NCBI GenBank assembly: GCA_017413105.1
Contig: JAFPVA010000043.1
Span: 1-58,492, forward strand
Source: Butyrivibrio sp.
GTDB lineage: Bacteria > Bacillota > Clostridia > Lachnospirales > Lachnospiraceae
Length of the DNA stretch: 58,492 nt
Reading direction: 5' to 3'
Both the position numbers and the translations under genes were made by a program. Shown here one piece after another: positions 17,320 to 24,375 of this stretch. The notes beneath the pieces are model-generated. The model searched no databases. It was given only the letters and a program-made list of their open reading frames with translations, and was not told the DNA's origin. How positions within the stretch are numbered: the first letter of the stretch is position 1; every line of letters begins with the position of its first letter.

Positions 17320-18201
17320 ATGAAAAAGAAAATTATTGCAACAGTACTCGGCGCATTTATGATAGTAGGAGCAATGACAGGATGCGGATCAGCAAGCACC
17401 CAGACAGCAGGAGCAGAGGTGGTAACAGCTAAGGCAGCTGACAAGGTTTACAGAACACTTGATGAGATCAAGGAAAGCGGAACAATCAACATCGGTGTTT
17501 TTTCAGACAAGAACCCATTTGGTTATGTAGATGAGAACGGTGAGTACCAGGGCTATGATGTATACCTTGCTGAGAGACTTGGCAAAGATCTGGGAGTAAA
17601 GATCAACTATGTTTCAACTGAAGCTGCCAGCAGAGTTGAATACCTTGAGACTGGAAAGGTTGACATTGTTCTTGCAAACTTCACTGTAACAGAAGAGAGA
17701 GCACAGAAGGTTGACTTCGCACTTCCTTATATGAATGTTGCTCTTGGAGTTGTATCACATGACGACAACGTGATTGAGAGTCTTGATCAGATTTCAGCTG
17801 ATGATCAGGTAATTGTTATTTCAGGTACAACAGCAGAAACCTATCTTGAAAAGAACTATCCTGATATAAAGCTTCAGAAATTCGATACTTATGCTACAGC
17901 TAAGACATCTTTTGAGAATGGAACAGGAATTGCCTGGGCTAATGACAATACAGAGGTAATCGCCTATGCTATTGAGAACCCCGGATATACAGTAGGTATT
18001 CCATCACTTGGAAGTCAGGATACAATTGCACCGGCAGTTTCAAAAGGAAACAGTTCACTACTTGACTGGCTCAATGATGAAATAGTAAAGTTAGGTGATG
18101 AGAATTTCTTCCACGCTGACTATGAGGCAACTCTTATTGATACCTATGGCAAGGACTATGAGGAGACACTTGTTGTAGAAGGCGGCAAGGTTTCAGAGTG
18201 A
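17320..18201 (+). CDS. Amino acid ABC transporter substrate-binding lipoprotein, CjaA-like (probable cysteine)
   Basis: About 293 residues from ATG 17320, behind GAGAGGAG (an in-frame ATG at 17257 has no such site). A lipoprotein signal with lipobox MTGC precedes a family 3 polar amino acid binding domain. The stretches GVFSDKNPFGYVDENGEYQG, VDIVLANFTVTEERAQKVDF and PYMNVALGVV closely resemble the cysteine-binding protein CjaA of Campylobacter, so cysteine is the best guess for the ligand; cystine or another polar amino acid remains possible. First gene of a four-gene importer operon. Confidence 0.85.
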   Translation: MKKKIIATVLGAFMIVGAMTGCGSASTQTAGAEVVTAKAADKVYRTLDEIKESGTINIGVFSDKNPFGYVDENGEYQGYDVYLAERLGKDLGVKINYVSTEAASRVEYLETGKVDIVLANFTVTEERAQKVDFALPYMNVALGVVSHDDNVIESLDQISADDQVIVISGTTAETYLEKNYPDIKLQKFDTYATAKTSFENGTGIAWANDNTEVIAYAIENPGYTVGIPSLGSQDTIAPAVSKGNSSLLDWLNDEIVKLGDENFFHADYEATLIDTYGKDYEETLVVEGGKVSE

Positions 18202-18235
18202 TAGACTGCTTTTGGCAAAAATACTATGAAAACAT

Positions 18236-18270
18236 TGATATGGGAGAGCTTTCGGGCTCTCCTATATTCA
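18236..18270 (+). other. Intercistronic stem-loop after the binding-protein gene
   Basis: GGAGAGC / GCTCTCC around a TTTCGG loop, extended by ATAT/ATAT, sits between the binding-protein and first permease genes. With no T-run it probably protects the upstream mRNA and raises binding-protein yield over the membrane components, a common arrangement in importer operons. Confidence 0.65.
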
Positions 18271-18298
18271 TGTAAATAAACAGACAGGAACTAGAAAT

Positions 18299-18958
18299 AT
18301 GAATTCCGAAGTTATTTTTGAGTATATCCCGCTTTATATTGAAGCTTTTTTTCTGACAATCAGGATAGGCTGGACAGGAATCCTGTTATCGCTGATAATA
18401 GGTATTTTTGTGGCCTTTGTTATCCATTTTAAAGTGCCGATACTATCAGCGGCTTCAAAGGTGTATGTGGAACTGTTCAGGAACACGCCGCTTTTGGTAC
18501 AACTGTTTTTTATCTATTTTGGACTTCCCAAGATTGGAGTTTCAATATCTGCTGAGGTCTGCGGATCTCTTGGCCTTGGCCTTCTTGGCGGAAGCTATAT
18601 GGCTGAGGTGTTCAGGAGCGGCCTTGATGGAATCCCTGTATCACAGACAGAGAGCGCGCTAGCTCTTGGACTTAACAAGAGGCAGCTCTTTTCATCAGTT
18701 ATTTTCCCGGAAGCATTATCTCTCAGTATACCGGGTGTGGTTGCGAACGTGATCTTTTTGCTGAAAGAGACCAGCGTTTTTTCTGCGATAAGCCTTATGG
18801 ATCTTATGTTTACGGCAAAAGACCTTATAGGACTTTACTACAATACGACAGAAGCTCTGTTTTTGCTTGTGGTGTTTTATATAATCATGCTGCTTCCCGT
18901 GTCACTTTTGGGGAATATCATTGAGAAAAAAGCAAGATTCAGAACTTTGGGAGTGTGA
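18299..18958 (+). CDS. Polar amino acid ABC transporter permease 1
   Basis: A 219-residue HisM/GlnP-type permease with about five membrane helices. YVELFRNTPLLVQLFFIYFG near residue 60 is the family signature, and the EAA-like coupling loop is SALALGLNKRQLFSSVIFPE (~118-138). It overlaps permease 2 by four bases (GTGA), implying translational coupling and a heteromeric pore. Confidence 0.9.
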   Translation: MNSEVIFEYIPLYIEAFFLTIRIGWTGILLSLIIGIFVAFVIHFKVPILSAASKVYVELFRNTPLLVQLFFIYFGLPKIGVSISAEVCGSLGLGLLGGSYMAEVFRSGLDGIPVSQTESALALGLNKRQLFSSVIFPEALSLSIPGVVANVIFLLKETSVFSAISLMDLMFTAKDLIGLYYNTTEALFLLVVFYIIMLLPVSLLGNIIEKKARFRTLGV

Positions 18959-19632
18959 AGGATATGGGATTTGAAGTTTTGTTAAAAGGAAGCAATATGA
19001 TAAGGCTTCTGACGGGGCTTTTGGTATCACTAAAGATAAGCTTCGTATCTGTGGCCATCAGCATTTTTCTCGGAGTGATCATAGGAATATTGATCACACT
19101 TAAAAATCCGGTATTAAACGTGATCTTCAGGGTATATCTGGAAATAGTCAGGATCATGCCGCAGATGGTGCTTCTTTTCATAGTTTACTTTGGAACAACT
19201 AAGGCACTTGGAATAAATCTTTCTGCGGAGACGGCATCGGTCATTGTGTTCTCTTTCTGGGGAACTGCCGAGATGTCAGATCTTGTAAGGGGGGCGCTTC
19301 TTAGCATACCGCTTATTCAATATGAGAGCAGCATGTCCCTGGGCCTTAATAAGCTGCAGACATACATCTATGTAATAGTTCCACAGATCATCAGAAGGAT
19401 GATTCCTCTGTCCATAAATCTGATAACACGTATGATCAAAACAACCAGCCTTGTCATGATGATAGGTATAGTTGAAGTCCTAAAGGTTGGTCAGCAGATC
19501 ATCGAGGCAAACAGGAAAGCATCGCCAAATGCTGCGTTTGGAATATTTCTGGTGATATTTATGCTATATTTTCTTGCATGCTGGCCAATAAGCATGCTGT
19601 CAAAACATCTGGAAAAGAAATGGGAGAACTGA
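18955..19632 (+). CDS. Polar amino acid ABC transporter permease 2
   Basis: A 225-residue second HisM/GlnP-type permease. It starts at GTG 18955 overlapping the stop of permease 1; the internal ATG at 18964 is too close to any ribosome binding site. It carries VYLEIVRIMPQMVLLFIVYF (~60-80) and the coupling loop SSMSLGLNKLQTYIYVIVPQ. It pairs with permease 1 in the CjaA-like importer. Confidence 0.9.
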   Translation: MKDMGFEVLLKGSNMIRLLTGLLVSLKISFVSVAISIFLGVIIGILITLKNPVLNVIFRVYLEIVRIMPQMVLLFIVYFGTTKALGINLSAETASVIVFSFWGTAEMSDLVRGALLSIPLIQYESSMSLGLNKLQTYIYVIVPQIIRRMIPLSINLITRMIKTTSLVMMIGIVEVLKVGQQIIEANRKASPNAAFGIFLVIFMLYFLACWPISMLSKHLEKKWEN

Positions 19633-19633
19633 G

Positions 19634-20383
19634 ATGGAAGAAATACTAAAGGTAAATAATATAAGTAAAAGGTATGAAGACATAACAGTTTTCGAAAAAA
19701 TGAACCTTTCTGTCAAGAAGGGAGAAGTGGTTGTAATAGTCGGTCCTTCCGGATGCGGAAAGAGTACTTTCCTTAGATGCCTTAATGCTCTGGAGGATAT
19801 TCAGGAAGGTGAGATAATCCTTGACGGTAAAACTGTCAGCGCAGATCAAAAAGATATTGTAGAGCTACGGGAAAGAGTCGGAATGGTCTTCCAAAGCTAT
19901 GAACTGTTTCCTCATCTGACAGTTCTTCAGAATCTTATGCTGGCACCTGTAAAGGTCAAGAAGAGAAACAAAAAAGAAGTTGAAAAGGAAGCTCTTGAGT
20001 TTCTTGAACGTGTAGGACTGTTATCCAAAAAAGACAACTATCCAAGGCAGCTTTCCGGTGGTCAGAAACAGAGAGTTGCAATTGTGAGAGCTCTTATCAT
20101 GCATCCCGAAATCCTTCTATTGGATGAGATAACAGCAGCTCTGGACCCTGAGATGGTAAAAGAGGTTCTGGACGTAGTTTTATCACTTGCAAAAGAGGGC
20201 AGAACCATGCTCATAGTTACACATGAAATGCAGTTTGCAAGAGCAGTGGCAGATAGAATGATCTTCATTGATGAGGGTCGTATAGTTGAGGAAGGCAGTG
20301 CCGAAGAGTTCTTCGAAAGACCTAAAACGGAAAGGCTACGTAAGTTTCTTCAGACTTTCTCATACGAATTGAAAGATGCATAA
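19634..20383 (+). CDS. Polar amino acid ABC transporter ATP-binding protein
   Basis: A 249-residue GlnQ/HisP-type ATPase: Walker A GPSGCGKST (~35), Q-loop FQSYELFPHLTV, signature LSGGQKQRVAI (~140), Walker B ILLLDEITAALDPE and H-loop VTHEMQFA. The usual LDEPTSALD reads LDEITAALD here. It begins one base after the permease stop and ends the operon at a terminator. Confidence 0.92.
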   Translation: MEEILKVNNISKRYEDITVFEKMNLSVKKGEVVVIVGPSGCGKSTFLRCLNALEDIQEGEIILDGKTVSADQKDIVELRERVGMVFQSYELFPHLTVLQNLMLAPVKVKKRNKKEVEKEALEFLERVGLLSKKDNYPRQLSGGQKQRVAIVRALIMHPEILLLDEITAALDPEMVKEVLDVVLSLAKEGRTMLIVTHEMQFARAVADRMIFIDEGRIVEEGSAEEFFERPKTERLRKFLQTFSYELKDA

Positions 20384-20420
20384 TTTATTATAGTTCGAAA
20401 TATATTTTTTCTGATCTTCT

Positions 20421-20459
20421 AAGTGGTCGTGGACGTGTTTCCGTGGCCACTTCTTTTTT
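20421..20459 (+). terminator. Terminator of the amino acid importer operon
   Basis: AAGTGG and CCACTT arms enclose a partly paired loop and are followed by CTTTTTT. Confidence 0.65.
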
Positions 20460-20593
20460 ATGATATAGGAAATTTCTCCGAAATTCCTATATCATAAAAA
20501 GCGCTCCGCTATGGATGCGCACTCGCGCGATAGGAATATGTTGCCTTCAGCAACCGCACTCGGCGCGAGAATGTCGCAAGCGACATTCTTTCT
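20457..20593. repeat. Cluster of inverted repeats between the importer and the nif-like operon
   Basis: The 345-base gap before the nifB-like gene holds no gene. It contains a long inverted repeat at 20457-20497 (TTTATGATATAGGAA arms, one bulged base), a pair of near-identical GCACTCGCGCGA / GCACTCGGCGCGA words, and a perfect 10-bp hairpin AGAATGTCGC-AA-GCGACATTCT at 20568-20589 followed by a T-rich stretch. This insulates the two operons and probably blocks read-through. Confidence 0.75.
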
Positions 20594-20671
20594 TATTAAT
20601 TCCAATCACAGCTATACAAAATAATTATAAGTCGCTATAAGGTTTGTGTAATTCTGCTCATCGCTTCACAG

Positions 20672-20680
20672 TGCTACAAT
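20672..20680 (+). promoter_or_regulatory. Candidate extended -10 promoter for the nif-like operon
   Basis: TGCTACAAT (TG-N-TACAAT) lies about 49 bases before the nifB-like start codon; no convincing -35 is seen (TTCTGC at 20652). I could not recognise a regulator site in the AT-rich stretch upstream. Confidence 0.4.
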
Positions 20681-20728
20681 GGCAAAAATGATAAAAACAA
20701 GAAAACGCAACACGGGAGGAATGCAGGC

Positions 20729-21634
20729 ATGACTTACGATAACACACTGCCGGATCTTGTAGATCCGCTTGAACACATATCTAACCAACATCCATGCTTT
20801 GGAAAAGGCCCAAATCTCAACAAGGGAAGGATTCATCTTCCTGTAAGTCCAAGCTGTAATATACAGTGTGCTTTTTGTAACAGGACTAGAAATGCTGATG
20901 AGAAAAGACCCGGTGTGACGCAGGAAATCTTGAGCCCACAGGAAGCTTCGGAAATAGTTGATAAGGCGCTTACCCTTTGCCCGGAGATCACGGTTGCGGG
21001 AATTGCAGGACCGGGAGATACACTGGCAAGCGACTATGCAATAGAGACCTTCAATATCATAAAGAAAACTCATCCTGAGCTAATTAACTGCCTTAGCACA
21101 AACGGTCTTCTTCTGGAAGAAAAGGCTGAAAGACTCATTGAAGCAGGTGTAAAGACAATAACGGTTACCGTTAATGCCGTAGATCCTGAAGTTTTGCAGC
21201 ACATAGTTTTGTGGATACAAAAGGACGGAGTGATCTACAGGGGAAAAGAAGGAGCGGAAATCCTTATAGCAGCTCAGAAGCGTGGCATTAAGAAGATCAA
21301 AGAGCTAGGGGCTATGGTAAAGGTAAACATGGTTCTTTGCCCGGGGATAAACGATCAGCACGTGGAAGAGGTTGCAAAGACTGTATCAGAGCTTGGAGCC
21401 GACTTCATGAATATCATCCCACTTATTCCACAGCATAAGCTAAAAGACCTTAAGGAACCCGGATGCATGGAGCTTCACGAGGCAAGACAGAAGGCGGAGA
21501 AATACATAAGGGTGTTCAGACACTGCCAGAGATGCCGTGCTGATGCAGCAGGAATTCCGGGAAAGGTTGAGATTTCTGATAAGCTATACAACTTAAAGAA
21601 GCTTAACGCAGAAAACACTTTTTCCCACGGCTGA
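20729..21634 (+). CDS. NifB-like radical SAM cofactor maturase
   Basis: A 301-residue radical SAM protein of the NifB family, the enzyme that fuses two Fe4S4 clusters and inserts carbide to form the 8-iron nitrogenase cofactor core. Visible NifB features are HPCF (21-24), the SAM cluster motif CNIQCAFC (Cys43, 47, 50), the VAGIAGPGDTLA stretch (~89), STNGLLL, VNAVDPEV (~146) and the C-terminal CQRCRADAAG, all with clear NifB counterparts. The NifX-like tail often fused to NifB is absent but is encoded by the next gene. The start follows GGGAGG. First gene of the nitrogenase-like operon; its presence means the reductase probably carries a NifB-derived cofactor. Confidence 0.88.
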   Translation: MTYDNTLPDLVDPLEHISNQHPCFGKGPNLNKGRIHLPVSPSCNIQCAFCNRTRNADEKRPGVTQEILSPQEASEIVDKALTLCPEITVAGIAGPGDTLASDYAIETFNIIKKTHPELINCLSTNGLLLEEKAERLIEAGVKTITVTVNAVDPEVLQHIVLWIQKDGVIYRGKEGAEILIAAQKRGIKKIKELGAMVKVNMVLCPGINDQHVEEVAKTVSELGADFMNIIPLIPQHKLKDLKEPGCMELHEARQKAEKYIRVFRHCQRCRADAAGIPGKVEISDKLYNLKKLNAENTFSHG

Positions 21635-21686
21635 TGCAAGATAAAGAAACTTGTGACAGGAACTGCAATTGAGCAGAGGAGTTGAG

Positions 21687-22037
21687 ATGAAATATTTGAT
21701 AGCGGTGGCATCATACGATGGTGCAAATATCGATCTTCACTTTGGACATACAGGAACTTTCAGTATTGTTGAGGTTACGGATAACAAGGAGTGGGACTTT
21801 ATAGGAGAAAGAGAGGTATCCCCCGGATGCAACGGAGAGTGCGATCATAACAGGATATATGAGGTTGGAGAGAGCCTTAAGGATTGTAAGTATGCTCTTT
21901 CAGCCAAGATAGGTCCCGGGGCAGCTTCGATACTAAGAAATCTAGGAATCATAGCACTGGAAATTGAGGCACCTATAGATTATGCAATTGAAAAACTGAT
22001 GATCTACGACCAGAGAAAAGTAAATGCAAACAGATAA
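21687..22037 (+). CDS. NifX/NifB-C-terminal-like cofactor-binding protein
   Basis: About 116 residues from ATG 21687 behind GAGGAG (an earlier in-frame ATG at 21669 is less well placed). It has the dinitrogenase iron-molybdenum cofactor domain fold seen in NifX, NafY and the NifB C-terminus: LHFGHTGTFSIVEV (~18-31), a Cys pair in PGCNGECDHNRIYEV, and KIGPGAASILRNLGI. Such proteins bind and shuttle the NifB product. It lies 52 bases after the nifB-like gene and probably serves as the carrier to the reductase. Confidence 0.85.
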   Translation: MKYLIAVASYDGANIDLHFGHTGTFSIVEVTDNKEWDFIGEREVSPGCNGECDHNRIYEVGESLKDCKYALSAKIGPGAASILRNLGIIALEIEAPIDYAIEKLMIYDQRKVNANR

Positions 22038-22064
22038 GAAATAAAGAATCGGAGGAGATGAAAA

Positions 22065-23009
22065 ATGGCAAAGGTAGCACAGGATTTGACGCAGCTTATA
22101 GGAGGAACACCCCTTCTTAAGCCCAACAGGTTTTTGAAGGTTCATGGCTTGGAAGCAGAGCTTTATCTAAAGCTTGAGTATTTCAATCCGGCAGGTTCGG
22201 TAAAGGACAGAATTGCCTACGCAATGATAAAAGACGCTGAGGAGAGAGGAATACTTAAGGAAGGATCAACTATCATCGAACCTACATCAGGTAATACAGG
22301 CGTAGGACTTGCCTTTGTCGGAGCAATCCTCGGATATCCGGTAATCCTTACAATGCCGGACACCATGAGTATTGAAAGAAGGACTCTGGTTGCTGCTCTT
22401 GGAGCACAGGTAATCCTTACCCCGGGAGCACAGGGGATGAATGGAGCCATAAGACAGGCGGAGGCTCTTAATGCCCAGATTCCTAATTCAGTTATCCTTC
22501 AGCAGTTTGAGAACCCGGCAAATGCCAAAACTCACGAGGAAACAACAGCTCAGGAGATCTGGAACGATACCGACGGAAAAGTTGATATCTTCGTAGGCGG
22601 AATCGGTACAGGCGGAACCATTACAGGAACAGGAAGAGGACTTAAAGCCCACAACCCTGACATTAAAGTAGTCGGCGTAGAGCCCTGGGAGTCAGCTGTT
22701 TTATCAGGTAAGCCATCAGGACCTCACAGGATTCAGGGTATCGGAGCAGGCTTTGTTCCAAAGGTTCTGGGTCTGGATATTCTGGATGAGATACTTCCTA
22801 TCAGAGGTGATGAGGCAATCGATGCATCAAGAGAGCTTGGAAGATATGAAGGACTCCTTGTTGGAATTTCATCGGGAGCTGCAGCCTGGGCAGGCTACCT
22901 TCTTGCAAAGAGACCTGAGAATAAGGGCAAGACAATTGTAGCACTGCTTCCTGACACAGGAGAGAGATACCTTTCAACGGATCTTTATAAATTTGGAAAC
23001 AATATCTAA
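22065..23009 (+). CDS. cysK: Cysteine synthase-like PLP enzyme
   Basis: A 314-residue fold-type II PLP enzyme of the O-acetylserine sulfhydrylase family. Hallmarks are the PLP lysine in NPAGSVKDR (Lys47), the substrate loop PTSGNTGVG (~73), the phosphate-binding GGIGTGGTITG (~178) and VGISSGAAAWAG near the C-terminus. It would join sulfide (or a thiol) to O-acetylserine to make cysteine (or an S-alkyl cysteine). It lies in the middle of the nitrogenase-like operon, with the same GGAGGAG-type ribosome binding site as its neighbours, so it should act on the product of that pathway. Confidence 0.92.
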   Translation: MAKVAQDLTQLIGGTPLLKPNRFLKVHGLEAELYLKLEYFNPAGSVKDRIAYAMIKDAEERGILKEGSTIIEPTSGNTGVGLAFVGAILGYPVILTMPDTMSIERRTLVAALGAQVILTPGAQGMNGAIRQAEALNAQIPNSVILQQFENPANAKTHEETTAQEIWNDTDGKVDIFVGGIGTGGTITGTGRGLKAHNPDIKVVGVEPWESAVLSGKPSGPHRIQGIGAGFVPKVLGLDILDEILPIRGDEAIDASRELGRYEGLLVGISSGAAAWAGYLLAKRPENKGKTIVALLPDTGERYLSTDLYKFGNNI

Positions 23010-23028
23010 TTCTAGGAGGAGATGAAAA

Positions 23029-24357
23029 ATGGCATGTTATGTTGAACGTCCCAGAACAACGTGTGCTTTGGGCGGCGCGATAGCTGTGATAAATGCTTTA
23101 CCCGGTGTGACACTGGTAAATCATACGGCTATTGGATGTGGTGGTAATTTGTCCGGTGCTATTTCCGGCGGAGCAGGCAACATGGGTGATGGAGTTTTTG
23201 CAGGCTCGCATATGCCAAGCTCAGCAGTTGGAGAAAAAGAAGTAGTGTTTGGCGGGGCTGACAGACTTACAGAGGAAATTACAAATGCCCTGGATGTAAT
23301 CGATGCTGAGCTATTCGTGGTAGCAACAGGCTGTATGACTGAGATGATAGGTGATGATGTTGAAGCTGCCGTAAGAAAGGTTCAAAATCCCAGAAAGCCG
23401 GTTATATCTATCAGTACTCCTTCCTTTAAGGGTGATGCCTATGCGGGCTACGAAATAATTCTTGATGCGATCTTTAACAAGTTCATTCCAAAAGCAGAGA
23501 AAAAGGAAGAGAAGCTTGTAAACATCTTCGGAATCGTGCCCGGATTCGATCCTCTTTTCAGAGGTGATTTAAGAGAGATAAAAAGACTTCTTGAAAGACT
23601 TGGACTTAAGGTAAACACCTTCTTTACAGCAGACCAGACCTTTGACAATGTACTTAATGCTTCTAAGGCATCTCTCAATATTCTTCTTTCACCTGTTTGG
23701 GGAACAACAGTTGTAAAGAATTTCGAGGAAGTACATGGAACTCCTTACTTCCAGACAACACTTCCAATCGGTGCGCTTCAGACAGCGAGGTTCCTAAGAA
23801 AGCTATCAGAGCATATAGATATTGACCCGGCGCTCCTGGAAGAGGTGATCAAAACTGAGACAGATGAGTATTATGAAGACTTCATAAGGGCGTCAGATAC
23901 AATCGCCAATAGGCAGTGGTTCTTTTACTCAGCAACAGTTACTAATTCCAACTATGCGATTCCCCTTGGAGAGTTCTTATACAAGGAACTTGGCTGGCAT
24001 CAGGAGGATACCTTTGTTACAGATCAGCTAAAGCCCATAAAGAAAAGAGCTCTTGTAAAAGCTTTTGATGAAACCGACTTTGGTTCAAAGCTCACACTTG
24101 ATACAGATACCCAGAGAATAAGCAGAACTCTTAATAAGACGAGGCCAAGAAATCAGGGACAGAGATACTGGGATAACAAGACTCCATTCTTCCTTCTGGG
24201 CAGCAGCCTTGACAGGGCAACAGCTGCTGAAGTCGGCGGAGTTGCACTTCCTGTCAGCTTCCCGCTTAGCTCAAGGCTCATAACAACCAGAGGTTATGCA
24301 GGCTTTAGGGGCGGACTTGCACTTGTAGAAGATATTTACAGCACATTACTTGGATGA
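23029..24357 (+). CDS. Nitrogenase-like component 1, NifK (beta)-like subunit
   Basis: A 442-residue member of the nitrogenase component 1 superfamily. It has only four cysteines: Cys3 and the three that match P-cluster ligands, Cys12 (RTTCALGGA), Cys37 (AIGCGGN) and Cys102 (VATGCMTEMIGDDV). EVVFGGADRLTEEI just before Cys102 is the family's E..VFGG..L segment. There is no cofactor-binding cysteine in the second half, so I assign it as the beta-like partner of the next gene. It is shorter than NifK (~510-520). The order K then D is the reverse of classical nif and mar operons. The substrate cannot be told from this chain. Confidence 0.85.
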   Translation: MACYVERPRTTCALGGAIAVINALPGVTLVNHTAIGCGGNLSGAISGGAGNMGDGVFAGSHMPSSAVGEKEVVFGGADRLTEEITNALDVIDAELFVVATGCMTEMIGDDVEAAVRKVQNPRKPVISISTPSFKGDAYAGYEIILDAIFNKFIPKAEKKEEKLVNIFGIVPGFDPLFRGDLREIKRLLERLGLKVNTFFTADQTFDNVLNASKASLNILLSPVWGTTVVKNFEEVHGTPYFQTTLPIGALQTARFLRKLSEHIDIDPALLEEVIKTETDEYYEDFIRASDTIANRQWFFYSATVTNSNYAIPLGEFLYKELGWHQEDTFVTDQLKPIKKRALVKAFDETDFGSKLTLDTDTQRISRTLNKTRPRNQGQRYWDNKTPFFLLGSSLDRATAAEVGGVALPVSFPLSSRLITTRGYAGFRGGLALVEDIYSTLLG

Positions 24358-24375
24358 TAGGGAGGAGAATGCGAA

